A stretch of DNA of 50,619 bases from a virus. The notes under the pieces were generated by a model. It saw only the letters and a list, made by a program, of their open reading frames with translations, was not told the DNA's origin and searched no databases. Numbering within the stretch: position 1 is the stretch's first letter; the number at the start of each line of letters is the position of its first letter. The position numbers were made by a program, and so were the translations under genes. The DNA is taken from positions 1 through 50,619 of IMG/VR virus record IMGVR_UViG_3300017613_001069. One strand, given 5' to 3'. Shown here in pieces: positions 1 to 6,006 of this stretch.

Positions 1-1
1 A

Positions 2-409
2 GCCTGTTTTGTCTTCCGTATGAAGACGGCAGGCAAAGACGGATATGAAGACACCAGTACAGAAGCCCGATTCAACGGATTTCATGGGAGCTTGCCATCG
101 GGTTTTAAAAGGGCTCATTTTTCGTTCCTGTGGTACTACAAGAAAGAAGGTAACATCAACGCATTGAAACAGTTAACCCGGGTAGGGGATGAGGTCCGTT
201 TCAGGGTTTCAGATAATCGGAACGGATATTTGAAGGAAGCCCGTGTTGACGCATCAAACATGGAAAATCCACATTATCACAGCAATTATGAAGGTCTTCA
301 TAATGATACTCTTTGGGTAGACGTATTGCGGGACGGTAAGCCTGTTATAGTTCATTTTGAGCTTGCCCATTCAATCGGACCCAGCAATTCAGCAAGAGCG
401 CTACAATGA
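2..409 (+). CDS. Hypothetical protein, probably 5' truncated by the window edge
   Basis: The frame is open to the left edge, and the first ATG (position 20) has no ribosome site before it, so the true start is probably outside the window. About 129 residues follow that ATG. The protein looks globular and beta-rich, with many aromatic residues in the first half and a run of charged beta-like segments after it. I see no known motif. Its TGA overlaps the ATG of the next gene (ATGA, 406-409), so the two are translationally coupled. Function unknown. Confidence 0.6.
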   Translation, partial: ACFVFRMKTAGKDGYEDTSTEARFNGFHGSLPSGFKRAHFSFLWYYKKEGNINALKQLTRVGDEVRFRVSDNRNGYLKEARVDASNMENPHYHSNYEGLHNDTLWVDVLRDGKPVIVHFELAHSIGPSNSARALQ

Positions 410-504
410 CCCAGATCGACAAGCTATTAACCTGGACCCTACAAGACACATGGGGCTTGATATTAGCCCTATGTGCTCTTGTGTTGTATTTGTTGACCAT
501 ATAG
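406..504 (+). CDS. 32-aa single-span membrane peptide
   Basis: The peptide starts MTQIDKLLTWTLQDTW and continues into a hydrophobic stretch (about residues 17-32, rich in Leu, Ala, Val and Ile) that runs to the C-terminus. This predicts a small inner-membrane peptide with an amphipathic N-terminus. The start ATG overlaps the stop of the preceding gene (ATGA), which is the main evidence that it is translated, as no strong ribosome site is visible. Small phage membrane peptides can be holin-like, superinfection-exclusion or host-takeover factors; nothing here chooses between these. Confidence 0.5.
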   Translation: MTQIDKLLTWTLQDTWGLILALCALVLYLLTI

Positions 505-516
505 AGAGGAGGAGAG

Positions 517-720
517 ATGGATACGAAAGAGCGAAGCAAGATGAGAAAACTACAGAACGAATTCTTGAATCATCCAAGGGTTAAAAAATACCAAGCCCTC
601 TATGGTGAAGACAGCCAAGTTTTTGCTGGAAGCTTGACAGGTCCAACATTCAAGGATTTAAGAGATTTGCTTTTTCCAGACTATAAACATAGCATGGAAA
701 ACATTTTATGTGATATTTGA
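517..720 (+). CDS. Hypothetical protein, 67 aa
   Basis: A strong ribosome site (GGAGGA) lies just before the ATG. The N-terminal third is charged and probably helical (KERSKMRKLQNEFLNH). The remainder contains a GSLTGPTF turn and an aromatic, charged C-terminus. No family is recognised. It is one member of the early-type run in which nearly every gene has its own GGGAGGAG-like site and is separated from its neighbour by about 10-30 bases. Confidence 0.7.
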   Translation: MDTKERSKMRKLQNEFLNHPRVKKYQALYGEDSQVFAGSLTGPTFKDLRDLLFPDYKHSMENILCDI

Positions 721-745
721 GGCATAACATAAGGAGGAGGAAATC

Positions 746-982
746 ATGAGTATGAGAGAGTGGATTGACGAAAACACATATTATGATGTTGCTGGCCGGT
801 ATGATACGGAGTGTTTCCGCTGCGGGTATCCATTTGATCAAGGGGATCGGATTTTATTGGATGAGAACCTTGAACTGATATTTTGCGATAGTAAATGCCG
901 GGATACCTATGTTGCTTGTTATACGGCTCGCCCTCTTGCGTCAGATAGAACTATAGTAACGCACCCCGATTTCAACGATTAA
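746..982 (+). CDS. Small Cys-rich putative zinc-binding protein, 78 aa
   Basis: Two cysteine pairs, CFRC (C23, C26) and CDSKC (C47, C51), flank a short beta-like linker. This spacing is expected for a treble-clef or zinc-ribbon fold binding one metal ion. The rest is acidic. An AAGGAGGAGG ribosome site precedes the ATG; a second in-frame ATG lies two codons later. A metal-binding adaptor role in nucleic-acid or protein contact is plausible but not shown. Confidence 0.7.
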   Translation: MSMREWIDENTYYDVAGRYDTECFRCGYPFDQGDRILLDENLELIFCDSKCRDTYVACYTARPLASDRTIVTHPDFND

Positions 983-998
983 CAAGGGAGGAGAACTA

Positions 999-1229
999 AT
1001 GTACTGGGATAGATTTGATATTATCATGGCGCATTATGTGTTTTATGCCAACTGGCATTCTGGGCAATGGAGCGAGCATTATGCAAGGTTATGCAGGATC
1101 GGAAAGTATTTTACCCCGGCACCGATGGGGATTGATCTTAACAGCGAGGAAAACGAGAACGCCAGAGAGATTTATATATCATTATGTGACAAGCACGGTT
1201 TTGAGGTACCTAGTCAGATCAGGTTATGA
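999..1229 (+). CDS. Hypothetical protein, 76 aa
   Basis: An AAGGGAGGAG site precedes the ATG. The protein is rich in Tyr, Trp and His (MYWDRFDIIMAHYVFYANWH at the start) and has an acidic, probably helical C-terminal half. There is no signal peptide or clear membrane span. An overlapping frame starting at 1015 is a shadow without a ribosome site. No family recognised. Confidence 0.65.
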   Translation: MYWDRFDIIMAHYVFYANWHSGQWSEHYARLCRIGKYFTPAPMGIDLNSEENENAREIYISLCDKHGFEVPSQIRL

Positions 1230-1241
1230 AGGGAGGAGATA

Positions 1242-1517
1242 ATGACATTTGTTACAAAACGTTTACCAGAGATCATTGAGAGTTACGGATTTATTCAATC
1301 TTCGGACGTTCCCCACCTTAAAGAGCTTAACAGGCTTTTGCCTATGCTGGTCCGTTGTGGAGGTGGGCGGTTTAGCTGTCCGGTGCAAGACGTGGAACAT
1401 TTCGTGGAGGTGGTAGACGCCTCCCGTGATGATTATGTTAGAGACGTATCAATTACAGCCGACGGAATGAAACGCCTGAAAATGAAGTATAACGTACCCT
1501 CTATTATACCAAGATGA
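1242..1517 (+). CDS. Hypothetical protein, 91 aa
   Basis: It is preceded by GAAGGGAGGAG and an ATG. The sequence looks like a compact alpha/beta domain with a helical start (LPEIIESYGF), a Leu-rich helix and a GGGRFSCP turn. The C-terminal part (ITADGMKRLKMKYNVPS) is basic and could be a winged-helix-like segment, but this is only an impression. It lies in the early-type small-gene operon. Confidence 0.65.
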   Translation: MTFVTKRLPEIIESYGFIQSSDVPHLKELNRLLPMLVRCGGGRFSCPVQDVEHFVEVVDASRDDYVRDVSITADGMKRLKMKYNVPSIIPR

Positions 1518-1548
1518 TCAGATATAACTATGAAGGGAGGAAATCAAA

Positions 1549-2094
1549 ATGGGTGAATATGCAGTATATAACGGCGAGCGGATCAAAATAGGCACGTGTG
1601 AATCGATGTATTATATCAGATATGAAGATCGTAACAAGGTGAAACCTGAACCTCACAGCCTGAATCCTAACAACCAGCTAGATCTTTTCTGGCGTCTCCC
1701 TTGGATGGACGAGGATCAGTTAGGCCCTGGCGGGTATGAATACCCATGCCCTGGATTACGACTTATCGGCTTCGAAGATCCCGGCACACTAGACAATCCT
1801 GGCAACTTTCAGTTGAAGCATGAGAACGGGCTTTTACTCAATGTGGCCTGTTATCATGGCCAGCAGCTCCCCGAGGGTTCGAAAGACATTAAACCTCATT
1901 GGAACGGCAAAGACCCCTATGTATTTGAGCTGATTTATGTCAAGAACACTAAAGAGGGCGTGTTGCCGATTGTACATTGCAAGTATTGTAGCCAGATGTG
2001 GCGTTATACATGGGAAGAGGTCACCCCATTTATTAAAGATGAGGTGATGAAGAGAAGGCTTTTAACCTATGCCAACGGGAAGGAGGAGAGATGA
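1549..2094 (+). CDS. Hypothetical protein with a CxxC pair, 181 aa
   Basis: This is the largest unrecognised protein of the left block, started by an ATG after GAAGGGAGG. A Pro/Gly-rich middle (GGYEYPCPG) is followed by a C-terminal segment with HCKYC (H143, C144, C147) and WRYTWEE. The single CxxC with a nearby His could bind metal, alone or in a dimer. Its TGA overlaps the next ATG (2091-2094), so the downstream 58-aa gene is coupled to it. Function unknown. Confidence 0.75.
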   Translation: MGEYAVYNGERIKIGTCESMYYIRYEDRNKVKPEPHSLNPNNQLDLFWRLPWMDEDQLGPGGYEYPCPGLRLIGFEDPGTLDNPGNFQLKHENGLLLNVACYHGQQLPEGSKDIKPHWNGKDPYVFELIYVKNTKEGVLPIVHCKYCSQMWRYTWEEVTPFIKDEVMKRRLLTYANGKEER

Positions 2095-2267
2095 AGACAG
2101 TATTAATTTTAGGAAACATTGTTGACGGAATATCTATCTATGGGCCGTTCCCGGAGGATCTAGATGTATCTTATTACGCCCAAGAGTATTTCAAAGATGA
2201 GGAGTGGGTGGTAGCTAAACTTAATCCAGTAAATGAATCATGGTGGATAGAACCCAAGGGAGAGTAA
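2091..2267 (+). CDS. Hypothetical protein, 58 aa, coupled to the upstream gene
   Basis: The ATG overlaps the previous stop (ATGA), and GGAGGAG lies just upstream inside the preceding gene. The protein has a short hydrophobic strand at the N-terminus (KTVLILGNIVDG) followed by an acidic aromatic body that ends WWIEPKGE. This looks like a small folded domain with a beta start. No known family. The ribosome site and the overlap are the support. Confidence 0.6.
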   Translation: MKTVLILGNIVDGISIYGPFPEDLDVSYYAQEYFKDEEWVVAKLNPVNESWWIEPKGE

Positions 2268-2270
2268 CCC

Positions 2271-2363
2271 ATGGCAGACGATAAATGGAGCGATATGATC
2301 CAGCAGTTGGATGAGGTGATTGGCGATATTCAGGAAGCTAAAGACATGAAAAGAATTGTATAA
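2271..2363 (+). CDS. Very small acidic helical protein, 30 aa
   Basis: It is a short frame starting MADDKWSDMIQQLDEVIGDI and ending MKRIV, with the periodicity of one amphipathic helix. A weak GGGAGAG site lies nine bases upstream and the gene begins three bases after the previous stop. Its size means coding cannot be proved from sequence alone, but position and spacing fit the operon. Confidence 0.4.
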   Translation: MADDKWSDMIQQLDEVIGDIQEAKDMKRIV

Positions 2364-2387
2364 AAAATTAGGCATAAAGGAGAACCC

Positions 2388-2639
2388 ATGAAACCAAAAT
2401 ACGCATGGTGCATAACGCATAATCATCTGAAAGATGAGGACTGCGAGATCATCGGGCCGGAGAAAGCTCCAGCAAGGCTGCTGAGCATGGTAGGAAAACG
2501 ATTCAAACTTTACGACGAGGAAGGAGAGCTCTATTTCAGTGGATCGCTACACGGGCAATATACGGGTCATGAGCCTATAGACGATTTTGGTCAGCCGCAA
2601 TATGGTTGTACTGAGATCCGTTTTGATGATGAGATCTAA
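2388..2639 (+). CDS. Hypothetical protein, 83 aa
   Basis: AAAGGAG precedes the ATG. Residues 30-60 (LLSMVGKRFKLYDEEGELYFSG) resemble a small beta-barrel or beta-meander, and the C-terminus is acidic. It contains Cys8, Cys19 and Cys74 without a clear metal-site spacing. No recognised family. It is the last gene before the PC4-like gene. Confidence 0.65.
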   Translation: MKPKYAWCITHNHLKDEDCEIIGPEKAPARLLSMVGKRFKLYDEEGELYFSGSLHGQYTGHEPIDDFGQPQYGCTEIRFDDEI

Positions 2640-2662
2640 AAACCATTTAAAGGAGGAAACAG

Positions 2663-2866
2663 ATGCAGGACATAAAGAAGGGTGACAAAGGAGAAGTTAT
2701 CAGAGTTAGAGCGAAAGATTTCAAGGGAAAGAACTACTTGGATATTCGAGTTTTCTATCAGGACAAAGAAGGTGAGATGCAACCTACCAAGAAGGGTATT
2801 TCAATATCTCTTGATATTGCGGAAGCGGTGATTGCAGCGGCCTTGAAAGAGATCGGGAACAAATAA
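2663..2866 (+). CDS. PC4/p15-like single-stranded DNA-binding protein
   Basis: The whole 67-aa protein fits the PC4 (transcriptional coactivator p15) fold: a basic beta strand, then FKGKNYLDIRVFY, a charged turn, KKGISISLDIAEAV and a C-terminal helix. In the PC4 family the basic beta sheet binds single-stranded DNA as a dimer, and the helix packs the dimer. Bacterial and phage members are thought to act at melted promoters or in replication. The start follows AAAGGAGG. It stands alone between unknown early genes, so whether it serves transcription or replication cannot be told. Confidence 0.8.
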   Translation: MQDIKKGDKGEVIRVRAKDFKGKNYLDIRVFYQDKEGEMQPTKKGISISLDIAEAVIAAALKEIGNK

Positions 2867-2878
2867 GTAGAAGCATAG

Positions 2879-2900
2879 GGGGAGCCCTTCGGGGCTCTCC
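2879..2900 (+). other. UUCG tetraloop hairpin between genes
   Basis: A nine-base-pair stem closes a TTCG loop (GGGGAGCCC pairing with GGGCTCTCC, with one wobble). UUCG loops with C-G closing pairs are exceptionally stable. The sequence after it is TTGTCAG, not a T run, so it is a poor terminator. It sits between the PC4-like gene and the ribosome site of the next gene, and could stabilise or process the messenger RNA. Confidence 0.6.
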
Positions 2901-2921
2901 TTGTCAGAAAGGAGGAACGCG

Positions 2922-3290
2922 ATGACCTTTGAATTTAACTCGGAATCAACAAAATCAGGGGAGCGCAGCATTTGCGAGATATGTGCTTATTCTTTTTTAA
3001 ATCAAGAATATAAGGGTCTTGACGGAGTGTGTCAAAGAAACCCAGAAATAGGAGAACTTATTAGTAACCGTGAGTCTTGCGCTTATTTTCAACAGGAGGA
3101 AAAGGACACTATTGTTTGTTTGCTTGCAACAGAAGCAAAATATTTAAACGAAGATGATTATAATTGCAAATTAGTAAAAAGCCTAAGGGAACAGCTCAAG
3201 AAAACAAAAAAGCAGTCAGTAGAAAGATACCATGAGATTAAGAAACTGAAAAAACAATTAAAGGAGGCGAAAAATGAACAGAAAAAATGA
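2922..3290 (+). CDS. Cys-rich protein with C-terminal coiled coil, 122 aa
   Basis: I chose the ATG at 2922 because AAAGGAGGAACGCG stands directly before it; a TTG seven codons upstream lies before that site. Residues 18-53 hold CEIC, C37 and C53, a plausible four-Cys zinc site. Residues 80-122 are Lys/Glu/Gln-rich with heptad-like Leu spacing, so a coiled coil is likely. Its 3' end overlaps the start of a 26-aa membrane-peptide gene. Function unknown; a small DNA- or protein-binding adaptor is one possibility. Confidence 0.65.
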   Translation: MTFEFNSESTKSGERSICEICAYSFLNQEYKGLDGVCQRNPEIGELISNRESCAYFQQEEKDTIVCLLATEAKYLNEDDYNCKLVKSLREQLKKTKKQSVERYHEIKKLKKQLKEAKNEQKK

Positions 3291-3354
3291 GGAACCTCTC
3301 TGGTTAGTGATCTTGGTTTTGATGTTGATCCTGGTGCTTGCTATTTGGCTGTAG
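3274..3354 (+). CDS. 26-aa single-span membrane peptide
   Basis: An excellent ribosome site (AAAGGAGGCGAAAAATG) precedes an ATG inside the 3' end of the upstream gene. The product is a polar start (MNRKNEEP) followed by an unbroken hydrophobic helix to the C-terminus (residues 9-26). This is a minimal inner-membrane peptide with N-in orientation expected from the basic residues. It is too short for routine gene calling; the ribosome site is the strongest reason to accept it. Confidence 0.6.
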   Translation: MNRKNEEPLWLVILVLMLILVLAIWL

Positions 3355-3371
3355 AAAGGAGGAGAAATAAA

Positions 3372-3740
3372 ATGGCAAGAGATTTAGGAACATATCATCT
3401 TAGAGTAGAACTTGAAGATGGTAGTGGATGGATACAGCAATGGAATACAGGTTCTCGTTATACTGAAGGGAAAGGCGGAGAAAGCCCTTTAACTGCATGT
3501 TATATTAAACCCACCTATGAAGACGAAAAAGATCTGTTTCATTCTATGGTTTATATGTACGTGAGCGGAAATTATTCATGTGACTGCAACAAGAAGATTT
3601 TTCAGGCTCGGGCCTATCAGAAACCAGAACCAGAAGACCCATCATGTGGAGAATCGATGAAACTAAAACGACTAACAGCTATAACACCGTCAGGAATAGA
3701 AATTATAATTCATCCTGAGGATCAAAGGGAGGACTCATGA
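3372..3740 (+). CDS. Hypothetical protein, 122 aa
   Basis: The start at 3372 is set by AAAGGAGGAGAAATAAA; an upstream in-frame TTG lies before that site. The protein begins MARDLGTYHLRVELEDGSG, a beta-hairpin-like start. It has a central Tyr-rich part with CDCNKK (C75, C77) and ends with a beta-rich segment. Its TGA overlaps the ATG of the recombinase gene (3737-3740), so the two are coupled. No family recognised. Confidence 0.65.
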   Translation: MARDLGTYHLRVELEDGSGWIQQWNTGSRYTEGKGGESPLTACYIKPTYEDEKDLFHSMVYMYVSGNYSCDCNKKIFQARAYQKPEPEDPSCGESMKLKRLTAITPSGIEIIIHPEDQREDS

Positions 3741-4405
3741 AATGCATCATCTACACCCGATACTCACCACAACGAAAAGGGGATGAAAAACAAAGCTGCG
3801 AGGTCCAGACAGCATATTGTGAGGAGCTTGCTGCAAAGAAGGGGTGGAAGATCGGCGGCATCTATGAAGACAAAGAGAAGTCTGGCCAGGACGACACGCG
3901 ACCTGGGTTATGGACAGCAATTCAGGTTTTAGAAAAAGGAGATGTGCTCCTTGTCTGGAAGCTTGATCGGCTAGCAAGAAGCGTTTATCTGATGGAGCGA
4001 ATCAGGCATGATGTTGAAGCGCATGGTGCTCAAATCGTAGCGGTCAAGGGTGATGTGGAAGGTAACACGCCGGAAGCTATTATGGTCCGTCAGATCCTGT
4101 CCGCTGTTGCCGAGTATGAAAGGAAGATAATCAGTCAGCGAACCAGCGCTGCTATGATTTATCACATGAAGAACGGAAAACGTATCTCCAGTAAACCGCC
4201 ATATGGCTACCGTTTTATTGGTGACACAATGGAAGCGGTAGAAAAAGAACAGAAAGCAATCTATCTTGTCAGCACGCTCCGCAAGGAGAATAAGGATGTA
4301 CTGGCTATTGTCAGGGCGATGAACGCCAGTGAGCACAGGACTAGGACGGGTCGGCAATGGATGAGGAGGGATGTGGAGAATATTATTTCTATCTTGAAGG
4401 AGTAG
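3737..4405 (+). CDS. Small serine recombinase (resolvase/invertase family)
   Basis: The N-terminal 140 residues are a resolvase domain. YTRYS carries the nucleophile Ser10, RPG (R56) and WKLDRLARS (74-82) are the conserved arginine/aspartate motifs, and the long helix (about 118-140, VAEYERKIISQR) is present. A short C-terminal part (about 145-222) resembles a recombinase DNA-binding region followed by a helix-turn-helix. At 222 residues it is far shorter than large serine integrases, so it is probably a resolvase, invertase or small transposase-like enzyme. It breaks and rejoins DNA via a phosphoserine link. It is coupled by ATGA overlap to the gene before it. No clear attachment site was seen beside it. 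Confidence 0.9.
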   Translation: MKCIIYTRYSPQRKGDEKQSCEVQTAYCEELAAKKGWKIGGIYEDKEKSGQDDTRPGLWTAIQVLEKGDVLLVWKLDRLARSVYLMERIRHDVEAHGAQIVAVKGDVEGNTPEAIMVRQILSAVAEYERKIISQRTSAAMIYHMKNGKRISSKPPYGYRFIGDTMEAVEKEQKAIYLVSTLRKENKDVLAIVRAMNASEHRTRTGRQWMRRDVENIISILKE

Positions 4406-4410
4406 AGCTA

Positions 4411-4866
4411 ATGAGCGAGCGAATGGATTTTTTTGTACCCATGAAACCGCCCAGAACTACGCATCAACAAAAAGAAGTCAAGTGAATAAAAGGTAAACCG
4501 ATTCTGTATGAACCGGCACGTCTTATAGAAGCTAGATGGAAGCTCCTGGCACATCTTGGAAAACATCGACCTAAAAAGAAACTGAACGGTCCGCTTCAGG
4601 TGGTGGTGAAGTGGCTGTTTCCAACCAGAAAAAAGAAAGATCACGGTCAGTACAAGATAACCAGGCCGGATACACATAACCTGAACAAGCTATTATTTGA
4701 TGTTATGACAGATTTAAAGTTCTGGTCTGACGATGCCCAGGTGGTGAGTGAAATAATAGAGAAGTTCTGGACCTGCGGGGTACCGGGGATCTGGATCGCT
4801 ATCAGGCCAGCGAATCAGGCGGCTGTGGTGCCTGAACAGTGTTTGAGTCATCGGGAGGATTGCTGA
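4411..4866 (+). pseudogene. RusA-like Holliday-junction resolvase with an in-frame TGA
   Basis: From the ATG at 4411 (AAGGAG site upstream) the frame reads MSERMDFFVPMKPPRTTHQQ, stops at a TGA (codon 25, 4483-4485), then continues for about 125 residues. These include the RusA core RPDTHNLNKLLFDVMTD and FWSDDAQV, where Asp residues bind magnesium for cleavage of four-way junctions. The parts on both sides belong together: a GKP-x-x-Y segment follows the stop at the expected distance and nothing is missing or shifted. TGA is a normal stop elsewhere in this genome. The gene is therefore a recent nonsense mutant, a read-through gene or a sequencing error. The 3' end overlaps the convergent gene by 65 bases. 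Confidence 0.75.
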
Positions 4867-5125
4867 TACGAGATAGTATCCACAACCTGGCTCTTTGGGG
4901 AACTTCCTTGACATCAATTTTTACTAGATTCATATCATCCGGAGAGCTTTTGGGTTTACTACGGTTGTTCATGACGGAAGACGTGATGATGCGTATTTGT
5001 CCGCTTTCAAAATCTCGATAGATCACCTTGCCATAAATATCAAACCCGATACCAGCCATTTTTACCCAGTCACCAGGTATAATATTATGTTTCGTGGATA
5101 TGGACATTTCTTGTTTATCGGACAT
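4802..5125 (-). CDS. Hypothetical protein, 107 aa, last gene of the leftward operon
   Basis: The ATG follows CCTGGAGGACTAAGA, a good ribosome site. Residues 15-55 (IIPGDWVKMAGIGFDIYG, then a run of alternating hydrophobic residues) look like a small SH3- or KOW-type beta barrel; the C-terminal third is Pro/Ser-rich and probably disordered. The last 65 bases overlap the convergent RusA-like gene. Immediately upstream lies an inverted-repeat RNA element whose pyrimidine loop can pair with this ribosome site, so translation may be controlled. Confidence 0.65.
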   Translation of the reverse strand: MSDKQEMSISTKHNIIPGDWVKMAGIGFDIYGKVIYRDFESGQIRIITSSVMNNRSKPKSSPDDMNLVKIDVKEVPQRARLWILSRISNPPDDSNTVQAPQPPDSLA

Positions 5126-5145
5126 TCTTAGTCCTCCAGGAAAAG

Positions 5146-5245
5146 ATAGAGACAGGGGGCAGAGGTACTAAGAAAGGAGGAGGAAAGCTAGTACTCTCTT
5201 GCAGCATGACACAGGCGCAGCTACTATCAAACCCCCTATCTCTAT
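5146..5245 (-). ncRNA. Candidate structured RNA with anti-Shine-Dalgarno loop
   Basis: Read on the - strand, 5232-5245 pairs with 5146-5159 over 14 consecutive pairs; the one non-Watson-Crick position is a G-U wobble in this sense and a C-A mismatch in the other. Inside are two hairpins. GUAGC/GCUGC is about 5 bp. A second stem (5162-5170 with 5189-5198) has an 18-base loop containing CCUCCUCCUUUCU, which resembles the 16S rRNA 3' tail. The outer helix covers the stop codon of the upstream gene, and the downstream gene's GGAGGA site follows it. I infer a cis-acting leader or a small RNA. On the + strand, T-rich sequence after the repeat would instead suggest a long-loop terminator for the RusA operon. 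Confidence 0.45.
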
Positions 5246-5619
5246 TTGTTTTTCAGCTCACTTTTAATGACACGGATGTCGGCAGATATATCAAACATTT
5301 GTTCACTGGTTTCTTTATGAATAGTCTGATTAGCAACTTCGGATGCTTTAACACTATTCCATAGAAAACCAGAAACAACAATCATCGACGTAAGAATACC
5401 ACCAACAACCCACATAAAAAGTTTAACTGATGTTTTTGATTTCACAACCTCGTTAATCCTCTCATGTAACTTACCATGGGCATCTTCTCGCGCTGCTTCG
5501 TATTCCTCAAATCGGTGTCGTAAGCAACCCAGTTCTTGGTACGAGCTCCCGGTATCGCTTACTATCCCAGAATGCGCTGTACAATCTTTGCAAGGAATCC
5601 CATGCCCACTATTAGTCAT
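5242..5619 (-). CDS. Small membrane protein with coiled coil (holin/XhlA-like topology)
   Basis: I placed the start at the ATG (5619), seven bases after AGGAG; a GTG one codon upstream is less well spaced. The 125-aa protein has a Cys-containing N-terminus (CKDC, C10 and C13), a charged helical region (about 35-62), one membrane helix (about 66-88) and a charged tail. This resembles phage haemolysin XhlA-type or holin-accessory proteins, but the order of parts is common and lysis function is not proved. It follows a small lipoprotein gene. No endolysin was recognised nearby. Confidence 0.65.
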   Translation of the reverse strand: MTNSGHGIPCKDCTAHSGIVSDTGSSYQELGCLRHRFEEYEAAREDAHGKLHERINEVVKSKTSVKLFMWVVGGILTSMIVVSGFLWNSVKASEVANQTIHKETSEQMFDISADIRVIKSELKNK

Positions 5620-5629
5620 CACCCTACTC

Positions 5630-5911
5630 CTACTTACTTACCTTTTTCTTTCCGTTCCGTTTCTTTACAACCTCGACGGCTTTATTACCTCCAAAGATCA
5701 GCCCAAAGAGCGACACTATAGAGAGAGCAAAATATTCAAGTCCTTTTTTGATCGGCTCTTCTACTGCTGAGGCTCCAGGTACAGTGTCAGCGATTGCATC
5801 TGCCACGGTCGCGGCAATAAGTGACGCTGCTTCTTCTGATGTTCCAGGTTGACCAAGCATCCCACACGAAACGATTCCAAAAAGTAAGAAAATCAACAAT
5901 ATGCTTCTCAT
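5630..5911 (-). CDS. Small lipoprotein with a second membrane segment
   Basis: I chose the ATG at 5911 (GAGGA eight bases upstream) over a TTG five codons earlier. The 93-aa product starts with a lipoprotein signal, MRSILLIFLLFGIVSC, with the lipidated Cys at 16. It has an Ala/Asp/Glu-rich linker, a hydrophobic helix at about 58-76 and a Lys-rich C-terminus. A lipid anchor plus a second span next to a membrane protein recalls phage lysis accessory proteins, but no spanin-like architecture is clear. Confidence 0.65.
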   Translation of the reverse strand: MRSILLIFLLFGIVSCGMLGQPGTSEEAASLIAATVADAIADTVPGASAVEEPIKKGLEYFALSIVSLFGLIFGGNKAVEVVKKRNGKKKVSK

Positions 5912-6006
5912 CGTTACTGTCCTCAAAATGAACTATGAAAACGATTTGCCCCCAAAGACCTCCTCTCATGAGGGTTATATTAAAAAAAGTTTCAAATAAG
6001 GCAACA

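Noticed and set aside
4411-4866. Genome-wide reassignment of TGA as a sense codon
   Set aside because: Many well-supported genes end in TGA with ATGA overlaps, and all large proteins read through without in-frame TGA, so the code is standard apart from this gene.
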